From Streptomyces flaveolus (lineage in GTDB: Bacteria > Actinomycetota > Actinomycetes > Streptomycetales > Streptomycetaceae): 30,554 nt of DNA. The position numbers and the translations under genes were made by a program. Below the pieces are notes generated by a model that saw only the letters and a list, made by a program, of their open reading frames with translations, ran no database searches and was not told the DNA's origin. Positions 8,515 through 15,978 of the stretch are shown piece by piece (within the stretch, counting starts at the first letter, position 1; every line of letters begins with the position of its first letter). The stretch spans positions 1 to 30,554 of the forward strand of contig NZ_JNWV01000068.1 of the NCBI RefSeq assembly GCF_000716535.1, in the 5' to 3' direction.

Positions 8515-8595
8515 CTCTCAAGACACCGTTGCATGCGTCAGCGTCCTCGTCAACGTCCTTGACGGCGACTGAAGCGGCCTCACATACTCAACCGG

Positions 8596-8610
8596 TAAGA
8601 CAGTGTCTGA
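8596..8610. promoter_or_regulatory. Palindromic operator, site C
   Basis: TAAGACAGTGTCTGA differs from a perfect palindrome at one position and matches site A at 13 of 15. It lies 28 nt before the alcohol dehydrogenase ATG at 8639. A GTG inside this motif opens the frame 36 nt earlier, but the operator makes that start unlikely. Confidence 0.7.
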
Positions 8611-8638
8611 AGTTTCGTACACAGTGAGGCGTGGCTCA

Positions 8639-9745
8639 ATGAAGGCAGCAGTACTGCACCGGCCTGGTACGCCGTTGACCGTCGAGGACGTTGATCTCGA
8701 CGACCCCGGACCGGGCGAAGTGACCATCCGCGTGCTCGCCGCCGGGGTGTGCCACAGTGACCTGCACTACATGAACGGCGACCTCACAGCCCGCCTGCCC
8801 GCGGTGCTCGGGCACGAAGGGGCCGGCATCGTCGAGCGTGTCGGGGAAGGCGTGACCCGGGTCCGCCCCGGCGACACCGTCATCACGTTGTGGCGCCCGC
8901 GGTGCGGCGACTGCGAGTTCTGCACGACCGGCCGCCCCGCGCTGTGCGCACTGGGCCGCGTCCAGGCGGCCTCCGGCGGTCTGCTCGACGGGACGTCGCG
9001 GCTGAACCTGAACGGCGAGAAGCTCCACCACCTCATGGGGGTCTCCTGCTTCGCCGAGCGATGCGTCGTCTCGGACCGATCGGTGGTCGTGATCGATCCG
9101 GCCGTACCGCCGGAGATCGCGGCGGTCACCGGATGCGCCGTGGTGACCGGGGCCGGCACGGCGCTGAACGTCATGAAGGACGCCACCGGAGAGGGCGTCG
9201 TGGTCATCGGCGCCGGTGGTGTCGGGCTGAGCGCGGTAATGGGCCTGCGGCTCATAGGCGCCGATCCGATCGTCGCGGTCGACACGGTGGACGCCAAGCT
9301 GGACAAGGCACTCGAACTCGGCGCCACCCATGCGGTCAACGTGCGCACGCACGACCTCGCCGAGGCGCTCACCAGGATCTCACCAAAGGCGATGACCTGG
9401 GCGCTGGATGCCGTCGGCGCGCCACAGACCCTCACGCAGGCGATCGACGTCGTGGGCACCGGCGGGACCGTGGTGGCCGTCGGCCTCGGCAGGGTGGGTG
9501 CCACCGTCCCCGTGCCCATCAATCCCCTGGTCCAGCAGGAGAAGCGATTGGTCGGCAGCCTCTACGGCTCGGCCAACACGCCGGTCGACATCCCGAAGCT
9601 GCTCGAACTGTTCAAGGCCGGGCGCCTGCCGCTCGACAAGCTGCTCGGCGAGCAGTACGAACTCTCGGCGATCAACGAGGCGTACGCCGCGCTGTCGCAG
9701 GATGCCACCGGTCGCGCGGTGATCTTCCCGAACGGGAAGTGCTGA
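8639..9745 (+). CDS. Zinc-dependent alcohol dehydrogenase (class III-like MDR)
   Basis: A 368-residue medium-chain dehydrogenase that interconverts alcohols and aldehydes with NAD(P). Catalytic-zinc ligands are visible in GVCHSDLHY (Cys) and GHEGAG (His-Glu), with a later Cys in GCAVVTG. The structural-zinc lobe is CGDCEFCTTGRPALC. The Rossmann motif GAGGVGLSAV lies near residue 196. The ATG at 8639 has GAGG 9 nt upstream. The gene faces the aldehyde dehydrogenase across a promoter with shared operators, so the pair probably runs alcohol to aldehyde to acid. It converges with the IclR gene with only 12 nt between them. Confidence 0.92.
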   Translation: MKAAVLHRPGTPLTVEDVDLDDPGPGEVTIRVLAAGVCHSDLHYMNGDLTARLPAVLGHEGAGIVERVGEGVTRVRPGDTVITLWRPRCGDCEFCTTGRPALCALGRVQAASGGLLDGTSRLNLNGEKLHHLMGVSCFAERCVVSDRSVVVIDPAVPPEIAAVTGCAVVTGAGTALNVMKDATGEGVVVIGAGGVGLSAVMGLRLIGADPIVAVDTVDAKLDKALELGATHAVNVRTHDLAEALTRISPKAMTWALDAVGAPQTLTQAIDVVGTGGTVVAVGLGRVGATVPVPINPLVQQEKRLVGSLYGSANTPVDIPKLLELFKAGRLPLDKLLGEQYELSAINEAYAALSQDATGRAVIFPNGKC

Positions 9746-9757
9746 CAGGACACCGTT

Positions 9758-10531
9758 TCACGAGGCGGCCGGCGCCCCCAGGAGTTGCGACATCTTCCTC
9801 GCCCCGTCCAGGACGAGCTCGATACAGCGCTGCTTCTGGGTGTCGTTCCACCGCAGGATGGGCACCGAGATGCTCATCGCCGCCACGCACTTCCCGAGGC
9901 GGTCGTACACCGGAGCGGCGACGCAGGCCACATGCTCGTTGGACTCGCAGTTCTCCTCGGCCCAGCCGCGCTCGCGCGCTGCTTCCAGGTCGGCCACCAG
10001 CCGCTTGCGGGTGCTGATGCTGTTCGACGTCATCTTCTGCAACGCGGCGTTGTTGGGGAACAGTGCGTCAAGTTCGGCTGTCGGCAGGGCGCTCAGGAGG
10101 ACCTTCCCTCCCGCAGTGCAGGATGCCGGCAGCCGACTGCCCACCTGCGACACGAGACGGATCGGGTGCCTGCTGTCGATGCGCACGATGAACACGGCGG
10201 ACGCGGCGTCGCGCACGACGACCTGGACCGTCTCGCCGCAGGCGGCCGCCACCTCGGCCGCGCACTCCCGGCCCACTGAGGCGAGATCGAGGCCGCGCTC
10301 GTACGCCGCCCCGAGCGGCAGGACCTTGACGCCCAGGGTGACGCGCCCGGTGTCCCCCGACAGGTCGAGGTAGCCGCGATCGACCAGCGTGTTGACGAGC
10401 TCGTGCGCGGTGGCGCGCGGCAGGCCGAGCCGTTGTGTGATCTCGGGGACCCGCAGCCCCTGATTCTCGTCGATGAGCAGTTCGAGGATGTCCAGGCCCC
10501 GGCGAAGAGCCGGAGCGGTCAGGCGCGCCAT
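9758..10531 (-). CDS. IclR-family transcriptional regulator
   Basis: A 257-residue regulator with an N-terminal winged helix. ALRRGLDILELL and LRVPEITQRLGLPRATAHEL followed by LVDRGYL form the IclR HTH. The effector domain follows, with GSRLPASCTAGGKVLLSALP and a C-terminal SISVPILRW segment. IclR proteins sense small aromatic or carboxylic metabolites and usually control neighbouring catabolic genes. The ATG at 10531 follows GGGAGG at a short gap; the open frame runs to 10744 but would overlap the divergent hydratase gene. It probably controls its divergent partner through the repeat at 10549-10577 and perhaps the TAAGACA sites. Confidence 0.93.
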   Translation of the reverse strand: MARLTAPALRRGLDILELLIDENQGLRVPEITQRLGLPRATAHELVNTLVDRGYLDLSGDTGRVTLGVKVLPLGAAYERGLDLASVGRECAAEVAAACGETVQVVVRDAASAVFIVRIDSRHPIRLVSQVGSRLPASCTAGGKVLLSALPTAELDALFPNNAALQKMTSNSISTRKRLVADLEAARERGWAEENCESNEHVACVAAPVYDRLGKCVAAMSISVPILRWNDTQKQRCIELVLDGARKMSQLLGAPAAS

Positions 10532-10548
10532 GAGTTCCTCCCAGCCCC

Positions 10549-10577
10549 AGTATCGGACGCCGTCCAAAGTATCGGAC
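10549..10577. promoter_or_regulatory. Direct repeat in IclR/hydratase divergent promoter
   Basis: AGTATCGGAC occurs exactly twice, at 10549-10558 and 10568-10577, 19 bp apart start to start. An inner dyad GGAC-GCC-GTCC lies at 10555-10565. The 68-bp gap between two divergent starts must hold both promoters, so this is a good candidate for autoregulation. It does not resemble the TAAGACA palindrome. Confidence 0.6.
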
Positions 10578-10599
10578 ATCATGCCATGAGGAGAGACAG

Positions 10600-11373
10600 G
10601 TGGAGAAAGAGATGATCCAGGAACTGGCCCGGCGATTGTGGCAGGCGGCAAGGGGCGGCACACCGGTCGACCCTGAAGCGGCCGACCGGCTCGACAGTCT
10701 CGAACTGGCCTATGCGGTCGAGAACGCCACCCGAGAGCTGGCACTCGCGGCCGGTGACGAGGTGATCGGGTACAAGATCGGCCTCACCTCACAGCCCGCG
10801 CGGGATGCCTTCGGCGCCGGCCAGCCGGCCGCCGGCCATCTGCTCGCCGGCAGACTGCTCCAGGACGGCCAGCCGCTCACCACGGCGGGATTGTTCGAAG
10901 CGCAGGTGGAGGTGGAGATCGCCTTCATCCTGGGCGAGGCGCTGTCCGGCGTGGACGTGACCGCCCAGGACGTTCACCACGCCACCGCCGTGGTCGCCCC
11001 GGCCTTCGAGATCGTCGACAGCAGGTGGTGCGGCGGCGCACGGACGCTCCCCATGCTCGTCGCCGACAACACCAACGCGGCGCGCGCCGTACTGGGGCCC
11101 CGGGTGACGCCGCCGCCGGCGGGCCTGTCGAAGATCACGGCCACGCTGCTGACCGGCTCCCGGACGGTGCCGGGCAGTGCGACCGCCGTCATGGGCGATC
11201 CGACCGCAGCGGTCGCGTGGCTGGCAGGTCACCTGCACCGCGGGGGAGCGCGGCTGGAGGCCGGGGACATCGTCCTGAGCGGCACCTTGTGCCCCCCGAC
11301 CGCGATCAGCGCCGGCGACCGCCTGGTGGCCGACCTCGGCGAGCTGGGCCGGGTTGCCGCCGACGTCGGCTGA
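10600..11373 (+). CDS. 2-keto-4-pentenoate hydratase / FAH-superfamily enzyme (MhpD type)
   Basis: A 257-residue protein of the MhpD/4-oxalocrotonate decarboxylase branch of the fumarylacetoacetase superfamily. Signatures are GYKIGLTSQPARDAFG near residue 50, the metal-binding EVEIAFIL near 105, EIVDSRW near 140 and the end GDIVLSGTLCPPTAISAGD. Members hydrate 2-hydroxypentadienoate or decarboxylate related keto acids with Mg2+, and relatives dehydrate 2-keto-3-deoxy sugar acids. The GTG at 10600 follows GAGGAG at 6 nt; an ATG at 10612 is an alternative. It is divergent from the IclR gene. No ring-cleavage dioxygenase or MhpE/MhpF aldolase pair is in view, so a sugar-acid or other keto-acid substrate is as likely as an aromatic one. 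Confidence 0.85.
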   Translation: MEKEMIQELARRLWQAARGGTPVDPEAADRLDSLELAYAVENATRELALAAGDEVIGYKIGLTSQPARDAFGAGQPAAGHLLAGRLLQDGQPLTTAGLFEAQVEVEIAFILGEALSGVDVTAQDVHHATAVVAPAFEIVDSRWCGGARTLPMLVADNTNAARAVLGPRVTPPPAGLSKITATLLTGSRTVPGSATAVMGDPTAAVAWLAGHLHRGGARLEAGDIVLSGTLCPPTAISAGDRLVADLGELGRVAADVG

Positions 11374-11602
11374 CTCCGCGAACGCGGCAGGCGCCTCGCC
11401 CGGCCGCGCTCCAGCCGGGTGGCGCCACCGCCCGCGGCCCCGGCGCCGCGCCCGGCGCCGGACCGCGTCCCGCCGAGCGCCGTGCCGGCGGCACGCCCCG
11501 GGCGCGGCTGCCCCGCATCCGCTGCGAAGGGGGCCTGGACAGTGAGCCCCCCCGACCGCGCAGCCGTGCGGCGTTGACGTTCCGCTCCCCCAGGAAGTGA
11601 GG

Positions 11603-12478
11603 TCAAAGAGCGGCATCCGGACCGCTTGCGGTCGCCACATCCGTGGAGGGGACGTGCGGCGGCACCGTTTCGGCGAGTTCCTGGAGAACCTCCTCGACGG
11701 GACGGTCGCTGGGGCGCAGGTTGAAGGAGACGTGGCTGACGCCGAGCCTGCCCATCTCCCGCAGATGGTCGACCAGGGCCTCACGCCCGGTGCGCAGGCC
11801 GAGCCTGATCGCAGTCGCGGCGGTGGCCGGATCCTCGGCGAGGTCCAGTTGCATGGGGGTGAGGTATGGCTTGGGGGCCCCGGCGGTGAGCTGCTGCCAT
11901 GCGCGGGTCTTCAGCCGTATAGCGCCCAGAGGGCGGGGGTGGTTGAGGGAGGCGTCGGCGTTCCGCGAGATCCACTCCGCGGACTGCTGGGCATGCCCCG
12001 CGATGGCGACGGGGATCGACCGACCCGTAGGCTTGGGCAGCACTTCGAGATTGCGATCGGCGTCGAGTCCGACATCGGGCAGGCTGATGCCCTGTCCGCT
12101 CGCACGGGTGGCCCAGGCCGCGCGCAGGATCTCGACGCTCTTGCGGAACGTGGCACCGCGAGCCTCGAAGTCCTCGCCGAACAAGGGGTACTCCACCGGC
12201 CGGTCGCCGCTGGCCAGCCCGAGAATGAACCGGCCGCGGGAGAGCACGTCGACGGTGGCTGCCGCCTTCGCGACGAGCAGCGGCTGCCTCAGCGGCAGCA
12301 CTATGGCGCCGGTCCCGAGCACGGCCCGCTCGGTGACAGCTGCGAGATGACCCAGATGCGTGAAGGCCTCGAAGACGGAGCCGGCGTCGCCGAACTGCTC
12401 GGGATCGTACAGGGGAACGTCCCGGACCCACAGGCTCGCGAAGCCGAGGTTGTCGGCGAGGCGCGCAAGTTCGGCGTG
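11603..12478 (-). pseudogene. LLM-class flavin oxidoreductase lacking its N-terminus
   Basis: From 12478 downward the frame encodes AELARLADNLGFASLWVRDV, a luciferase-like monooxygenase domain with RFILGLASGD and the C-terminal GVSHVSFNL. These enzymes use FMN or F420. The normal first 25-40 residues, including the first beta strand, are missing. In their place, in another frame, lies the start of an unrelated MFS transporter. The open frame runs on to 12634, but the first 52 residues are out-of-frame transporter DNA rich in Arg and Gly. A chimeric protein could still be made, but loss of the barrel's first strand argues for a pseudogene. Confidence 0.65.
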
Positions 12479-12489
12479 ACGGCCGGCTG

Positions 12490-12612
12490 GCTGGCGGTGG
12501 GAACGCTGACGCCGAAGTCGTCCGCGACCTGGGGCAGCACGCCCATGATCACGAATTCGGTGGTGCCGATCCCAAAGGCCCCGATGGCCAGGGCCAGGAG
12601 CGCGAGAGGCAT
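12490..12612 (-). pseudogene. MFS transporter (DHA1 type), N-terminal stub
   Basis: MPLALLALAIGAFGIGTTEF then VIMGVLPQVADDFGVSVPTA is the first transmembrane helix and loop of AraJ-like drug:H+ antiporters, which are normally about 400 residues. Similarity stops abruptly after about 40 residues, where luciferase-like coding sequence begins in another frame. The start codon survives, but no good ribosome site precedes it. Confidence 0.75.
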
Positions 12613-12653
12613 GGGGGAAACCTAACGATCGCATGGGACGTTTATCTCAATAG

Positions 12654-12716
12654 TTGCAAGCGCTGGCTATATGCAAGTGCAATATACCCCCTGCTGCAAT
12701 AGCCATGGTTTGCAAG
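12654..12716. promoter_or_regulatory. Cluster of five TGCAA motifs upstream of marR
   Basis: TGCAA begins at 12655, 12672, 12678, 12695 and 12711, within 61 bp. An inverted repeat, TGGCTATATGCA at 12664-12675 and TGCAATAGCCA at 12695-12705, is embedded. This AT-richer patch sits between the divergent MFS stub and the MarR gene. MarR proteins commonly bind such dyads over their own promoter, so this is a likely autoregulatory operator. Confidence 0.6.
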
Positions 12717-12757
12717 TATGGTGGTCAGCAACCGGCCCGCCACCGAAGGAGGCTCCC

Positions 12758-13228
12758 GTGACCGCCATCGCCCCAGCGCTCTCCGTCCTGGCTCACGGCT
12801 GGTGTGCCCTCTCCCTGCTGCACGACAGGATCGAGACCCACCTCGAACACGCGCTGGAAACCGCTCACGGCCTGAGCGCCCGTGAGTACGCACTGCTCGA
12901 CGTGCTCAGCCGGCAGCACGACGGAGACGGAGGGCACCTGCAGATGAAACAGGTCGCCGACGCCGTCGTCCTCAGCCAGAGCGCCACCACGCGCCTGGTC
13001 ACCCGCCTGGAGGACCGCGGACTGCTGTCCCGCTACCTGTGCCCCACCGACCGCCGCGGGATCTACACCAACGTCACCGACGCCGGTAGGGAGCTGCTCG
13101 AGGCAGCGCGCCCCACTCACGACACCGCCCTGCGGGCGGCACTCGCTGAGGCAGCTCAGGATGTCAGGCTCGAACCGCTGGTCCGGGCCCTGCAGTCACC
13201 ACCCAGCTCGATCGCGGTCGCCGCCTGA
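12758..13228 (+). CDS. MarR-family transcriptional regulator
   Basis: A 156-residue winged-helix regulator. LSAREYALLDVLSR, MKQVADAVVLSQSATTRLV and LVTRLEDRGLLSRYLCPTDR form the HTH and beta-wing typical of MarR, followed by a C-terminal dimerisation helix. Such proteins usually repress reductase or efflux genes until a phenolic, quinone or oxidant binds. The GTG at 12758 follows GAAGGAGG at 5 nt; a longer frame to 12671 would translate through the operator cluster. It is first in a plus-strand operon with a quinone-type oxidoreductase 17 nt later and a SnoaL-like gene. The TGCAA sites upstream are probably its own operator. Confidence 0.92.
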   Translation: MTAIAPALSVLAHGWCALSLLHDRIETHLEHALETAHGLSAREYALLDVLSRQHDGDGGHLQMKQVADAVVLSQSATTRLVTRLEDRGLLSRYLCPTDRRGIYTNVTDAGRELLEAARPTHDTALRAALAEAAQDVRLEPLVRALQSPPSSIAVAA

Positions 13229-13245
13229 AAGGAGCACGTCCGTCC

Positions 13246-14175
13246 ATGAAAGCCATGGCACTGCGCCGGTACGGTCGTACCGAAGACCTCGAATGGACAG
13301 AGCTGCCGGACCCGAAAGTGGCACCCGGCGAAGTCCTCGTCCGTGTGAAGGCGGCCGGGGTCAACCCGGTCGACTGGAAGCTGGCCGAAGGCCGGCTCGA
13401 CGCCGTCATGGAGACCTGCTTCCCGCTGATTCCCGGCTGGGACGTGGCCGGCGTCGTCGAGCAAGTGGGTTTCGACGTCACCGAGTTCGCCCCCGGCGAC
13501 GAGGTCTTCGGCTACGTCCGCAAGGACTGGGCCCAGCACGGCGCCTATGCCGAACTGGTCTCCGCGCACGTGCGCCTGCTGGCCCCCAAGCCCGCCGCGC
13601 TCACCTGGGAAGAAGCGGCGGGCGTCCCCCTCGCGGGGCTCACCGCCTACCAGGCCATCCAGCGCACCGGCCTCCAGCCGCACGAGACAGTGCTCATTCA
13701 CGGCGCGGCCGGGGGCGTCGGCTCGTTCGGGGTCCAGATCGCCACCGCCCTCGGGGCACGGGTCATCGCAACGGCGAGCGAGCGCAATCACGATTTCCTC
13801 CGATCCCTGGGTGCGGTCCCTGTGGCCTACGGGGCCGGCCTCCGTGACCGTGTGCGTGCGCAGGCCCCCCAGGGGGTGGACGCCGCTGTGGACTTCGCCG
13901 GGCACGACGCGGTGGACGTCTCGCTCGACCTGCTCGACGACCCCAGCCGCCTGGCTTCCGTCGTCGACCCGGAAGCCGCCGCCAAGGGCGGCCACTACGT
14001 ATGGGTACGGCCGGACCGGTCCGGTCTCGCCGCCCTGGCCGCCCTGGCCGACGAAGGCCGGCTGACCGTCCATCTCGACCGTGTACTGCCTCTCCGCGAG
14101 GCCGCGGAAGCCTGGCGCATCAGCCAGGGCGGTCACACCAGGGGAAAGCTCGTCCTGTCGGTCCCCGGGCGCTGA
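13246..14175 (+). CDS. NADP-dependent zinc-free MDR oxidoreductase (quinone reductase-like)
   Basis: A 309-residue medium-chain reductase of the quinone oxidoreductase/enoyl reductase group. VKAAGVNPVDWKL is the family signature near residue 36, and the NADP-binding loop is HGAAGGVGSFGVQ near residue 155. No structural zinc Cys lobe is present. It probably reduces alpha,beta-unsaturated carbonyls or quinones in the cytoplasm. GGAG lies 11 nt before the ATG, within 17 nt of the marR stop, so the two are co-transcribed. The operon suggests a MarR-controlled response to a reactive electrophile or quinone. Confidence 0.9.
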   Translation: MKAMALRRYGRTEDLEWTELPDPKVAPGEVLVRVKAAGVNPVDWKLAEGRLDAVMETCFPLIPGWDVAGVVEQVGFDVTEFAPGDEVFGYVRKDWAQHGAYAELVSAHVRLLAPKPAALTWEEAAGVPLAGLTAYQAIQRTGLQPHETVLIHGAAGGVGSFGVQIATALGARVIATASERNHDFLRSLGAVPVAYGAGLRDRVRAQAPQGVDAAVDFAGHDAVDVSLDLLDDPSRLASVVDPEAAAKGGHYVWVRPDRSGLAALAALADEGRLTVHLDRVLPLREAAEAWRISQGGHTRGKLVLSVPGR

Positions 14176-14207
14176 ACGGCCCCGGTCCCTGTGCGAAGGA
14201 GCACATC

Positions 14208-14573
14208 ATGACAACACCCACCACAGATCACCGTGGTCCGCAAAAGGTATTCGCTGATCACGGTGCGCGTCTGGGTACGGGAGACCTGGAACGCATCGCT
14301 GGCAACTACGCCGAGGACGCCGTCTTCATCACACCGTCCGGCACCCTGCACGGCCGCGAAGGAGTCAAAGAGGCGATCGGCAAGCTGCTGGCAGATCTCC
14401 CGGACGCCGACTGGGAACTCAAGCCGCAGTTCGCCGGCGACATACTGTTCCTCGAATGGTCCGCGACCAGCCCGACCGGACACCGCGTGGAAGACGGCGT
14501 CGACACCTTCGTCTTCCGCGACGGGCTCATCCAAGCCCAGACCGTCCGCTACACACTGATCACCGATCACTGA
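14208..14573 (+). CDS. SnoaL-like / NTF2-fold family protein
   Basis: A 121-residue protein with the alpha+beta barrel pattern of SnoaL-like polyketide cyclases and related NTF2-fold proteins: FADHGARLGTGDLERIAGNY, EDAVFITPSGTLHGREGVKE, then strands ending TFVFRDGLIQAQTVRYTL. The fold binds small hydrophobic ligands; some members are enzymes and others are not. AAGGAG stands 7 nt before the ATG. It is third in the marR operon, 32 nt after the MDR reductase, so it probably acts on the same compound. Confidence 0.85.
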   Translation: MTTPTTDHRGPQKVFADHGARLGTGDLERIAGNYAEDAVFITPSGTLHGREGVKEAIGKLLADLPDADWELKPQFAGDILFLEWSATSPTGHRVEDGVDTFVFRDGLIQAQTVRYTLITDH

Positions 14574-14670
14574 CCGACCCAGGGGCACGGCGGCGGCCCG
14601 GGCGCCCACAGGTGGGTGATCGAGCGGACACGCACCAAGCGTTGCTCCAAGTCGCCTGCCGCCGCCGTTG

Positions 14671-14935
14671 TCACCCCGGGGCGACGGCGCGGCGAACGCA
14701 GTCCCGCAGCAGGGCGCGCCGCTGTTCGTGCACCTCCACGGGCTCTGTTGTGCCGGGGGCGTAGACGTTGCTCACCGGCGACCAGGCCATGGACATGGCG
14801 ATGACCACGGCCATCACGTCGAAGGGGTCGCCCTGCCTGATGCGCCCTGCGGCCTGGGCCTCGGCGATGGCGCGGAGCTTGTGATCGTCGTAGCGCTCGT
14901 GCTCGGCGACGAGATACCCGACCGGGCGCCGCTCC
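14671..14935 (-). pseudogene. TetR-family regulator, C-terminal fragment
   Basis: WERRPVGYLVAEHERYDDHK, AIAEAQAAGRIRQGDPFDVM and the end EQRRALLRDCVRRAVAPG match the ligand-binding C-terminal half of TetR-family regulators. The N-terminal DNA-binding helix-turn-helix is absent; upstream of about 14940 the frame loses coding character and meets an unrelated plus-strand fragment. It cannot act as a repressor. Confidence 0.7.
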
Positions 14936-14952
14936 CAGACGGACCCAGGTGG

Positions 14953-15138
14953 CGAGGCGGATTCGCCGCGCAGATCACCCCGGACAGGGCCGGTCATCTG
15001 GGACGGATGCCCATGCCGCTGCACGAAGGAGCGCTCGTCGCCCACGGCCTGAACACCTTCGCGGACCCCATCGACCATGCGCGCGGACAGGCGCAAGCTC
15101 TCCTGTCCGGCGCAGAGGACGACGCAGCGAACCGGTGA
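14953..15138 (+). pseudogene. Unrecognised C-terminal fragment
   Basis: The segment GFAAQITPDRAGHLGRMPMP then LHEGALVAHGLNTFADPIDH runs to a stop at 15138 with strongly GC-ending codons, so it looks like the true end of a gene. No credible start or upstream domain exists; it abuts the TetR remnant. I do not recognise the family. Confidence 0.35.
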
Positions 15139-15180
15139 GGCGACCCGCCGAAGAAAGACTGCCTGTCGGCCGGGATCACG

Positions 15181-15330
15181 TCAGCCTTGGCGGCTCGGGA
15201 GCATGGCCAGGACCTGGGAACGCTGGGCGACGAGGTCGTCGTAGGTGCCGTCACGCTCGGCCCAGCGGTGCACGAGGACCCGCTCGACCAGGATCTCGTC
15301 GGGGGTGGGGTCCTGTGCGAGCAACCGCAT
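15181..15330 (-). CDS. Small hypothetical protein, possibly a C-terminal remnant
   Basis: The 49-codon frame beginning MRLLAQDPTPDEILVERVLV has GC-ending codons almost throughout and ends PSRQG. It is acidic and probably helical. There is no clear ribosome site before its ATG, and coding character reaches slightly upstream (SAGVHEV), so it may be the tail of a larger lost gene rather than an independent one. It overlaps nothing and lies beside the Tap-like fragment. Family unknown. Confidence 0.35.
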   Translation of the reverse strand: MRLLAQDPTPDEILVERVLVHRWAERDGTYDDLVAQRSQVLAMLPSRQG

Positions 15331-15354
15331 GACCTCGTGGACGCCGGCCGAGGC

Positions 15355-15762
15355 GCAGCTGGGGCCGAAAGGCTGCACGGCTCGGGCGAGGACGCCAGCC
15401 CGCTGATGGTCCTCACCCGGGCGGCCTGCGAGCGGTACGGCCTGCCCGCCGCGGTATCGGAGTCGGAGCGGCTCGCCTGGCGGCTCCCGGAAGGGCACAA
15501 GATCGCCAAGCAGATGCAGCGTGCCGACTGGCAGCTCACCAAGCGCGGGCCGAGGCCATGGGCGCGGATCTACCGTCCCATTCAGGGCGGCCGCCGGCAG
15601 TGCGTGCAGCTGTGCATCCCCTCCTGGCACACCCGGGACGAGCGCGCCTGGGGCCATGCCGCTCGCCTGGAGCCCGCAGAGCTCGCCCGGGTGGTGACAC
15701 CGGTGGGTTACACCGCGGTGGCGGGTCTGCATCTGAGTGCGGCGCCCGGTCTCCGGCCGTAG
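15355..15762 (+). pseudogene. Telomere-associated protein Tap-like, C-terminal fragment
   Basis: The frame encodes GAERLHGSGEDASPLMVLTR, then LPEGHKIAKQMQRADWQLTK, then RGPRPWARIYRP and a later LARVVTPVGYTAVAGL. From memory this is the conserved C-terminal region of Streptomyces Tap and Tap-like XRE-domain proteins, which help recruit the terminal protein to linear replicon ends. The N-terminal XRE DNA-binding domain (first 150-200 residues) is absent, and no start codon or ribosome site fits. Its presence hints at origin from a linear plasmid or chromosome arm. Confidence 0.6.
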
Positions 15763-15978
15763 CCGGGTGGTGGGTCGCCGAGGTGCGGGCTCCGTCGCCT
15801 TGCCGAAGAATCGTTAGCGTCCGGGGACGTCTGGGGTCCTCGTGGGTACCCCTACCGCACGCCAGCGTTTTGCGTGTGCAGCAGGTCGCCGTCGTCCGAG
15901 CGAGTGCGGGGTGCCGCAGGCGCGTGGGACGCGGCCCGCTGCTGAGTGGGCTGCACTTCTGGAGAGGTGTACCGCCTC

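Noticed and set aside
11374..11602. Possible small genes in the 229-bp gap after the hydratase gene
   Set aside because: The frames are Arg- and Pro-rich, have no ribosome site and match nothing; the gap is probably non-coding.
13156..14136. A 326-residue minus-strand frame over the MDR reductase
   Set aside because: It lacks motifs and a ribosome site, whereas the plus-strand frame has clear NADP-binding signatures.
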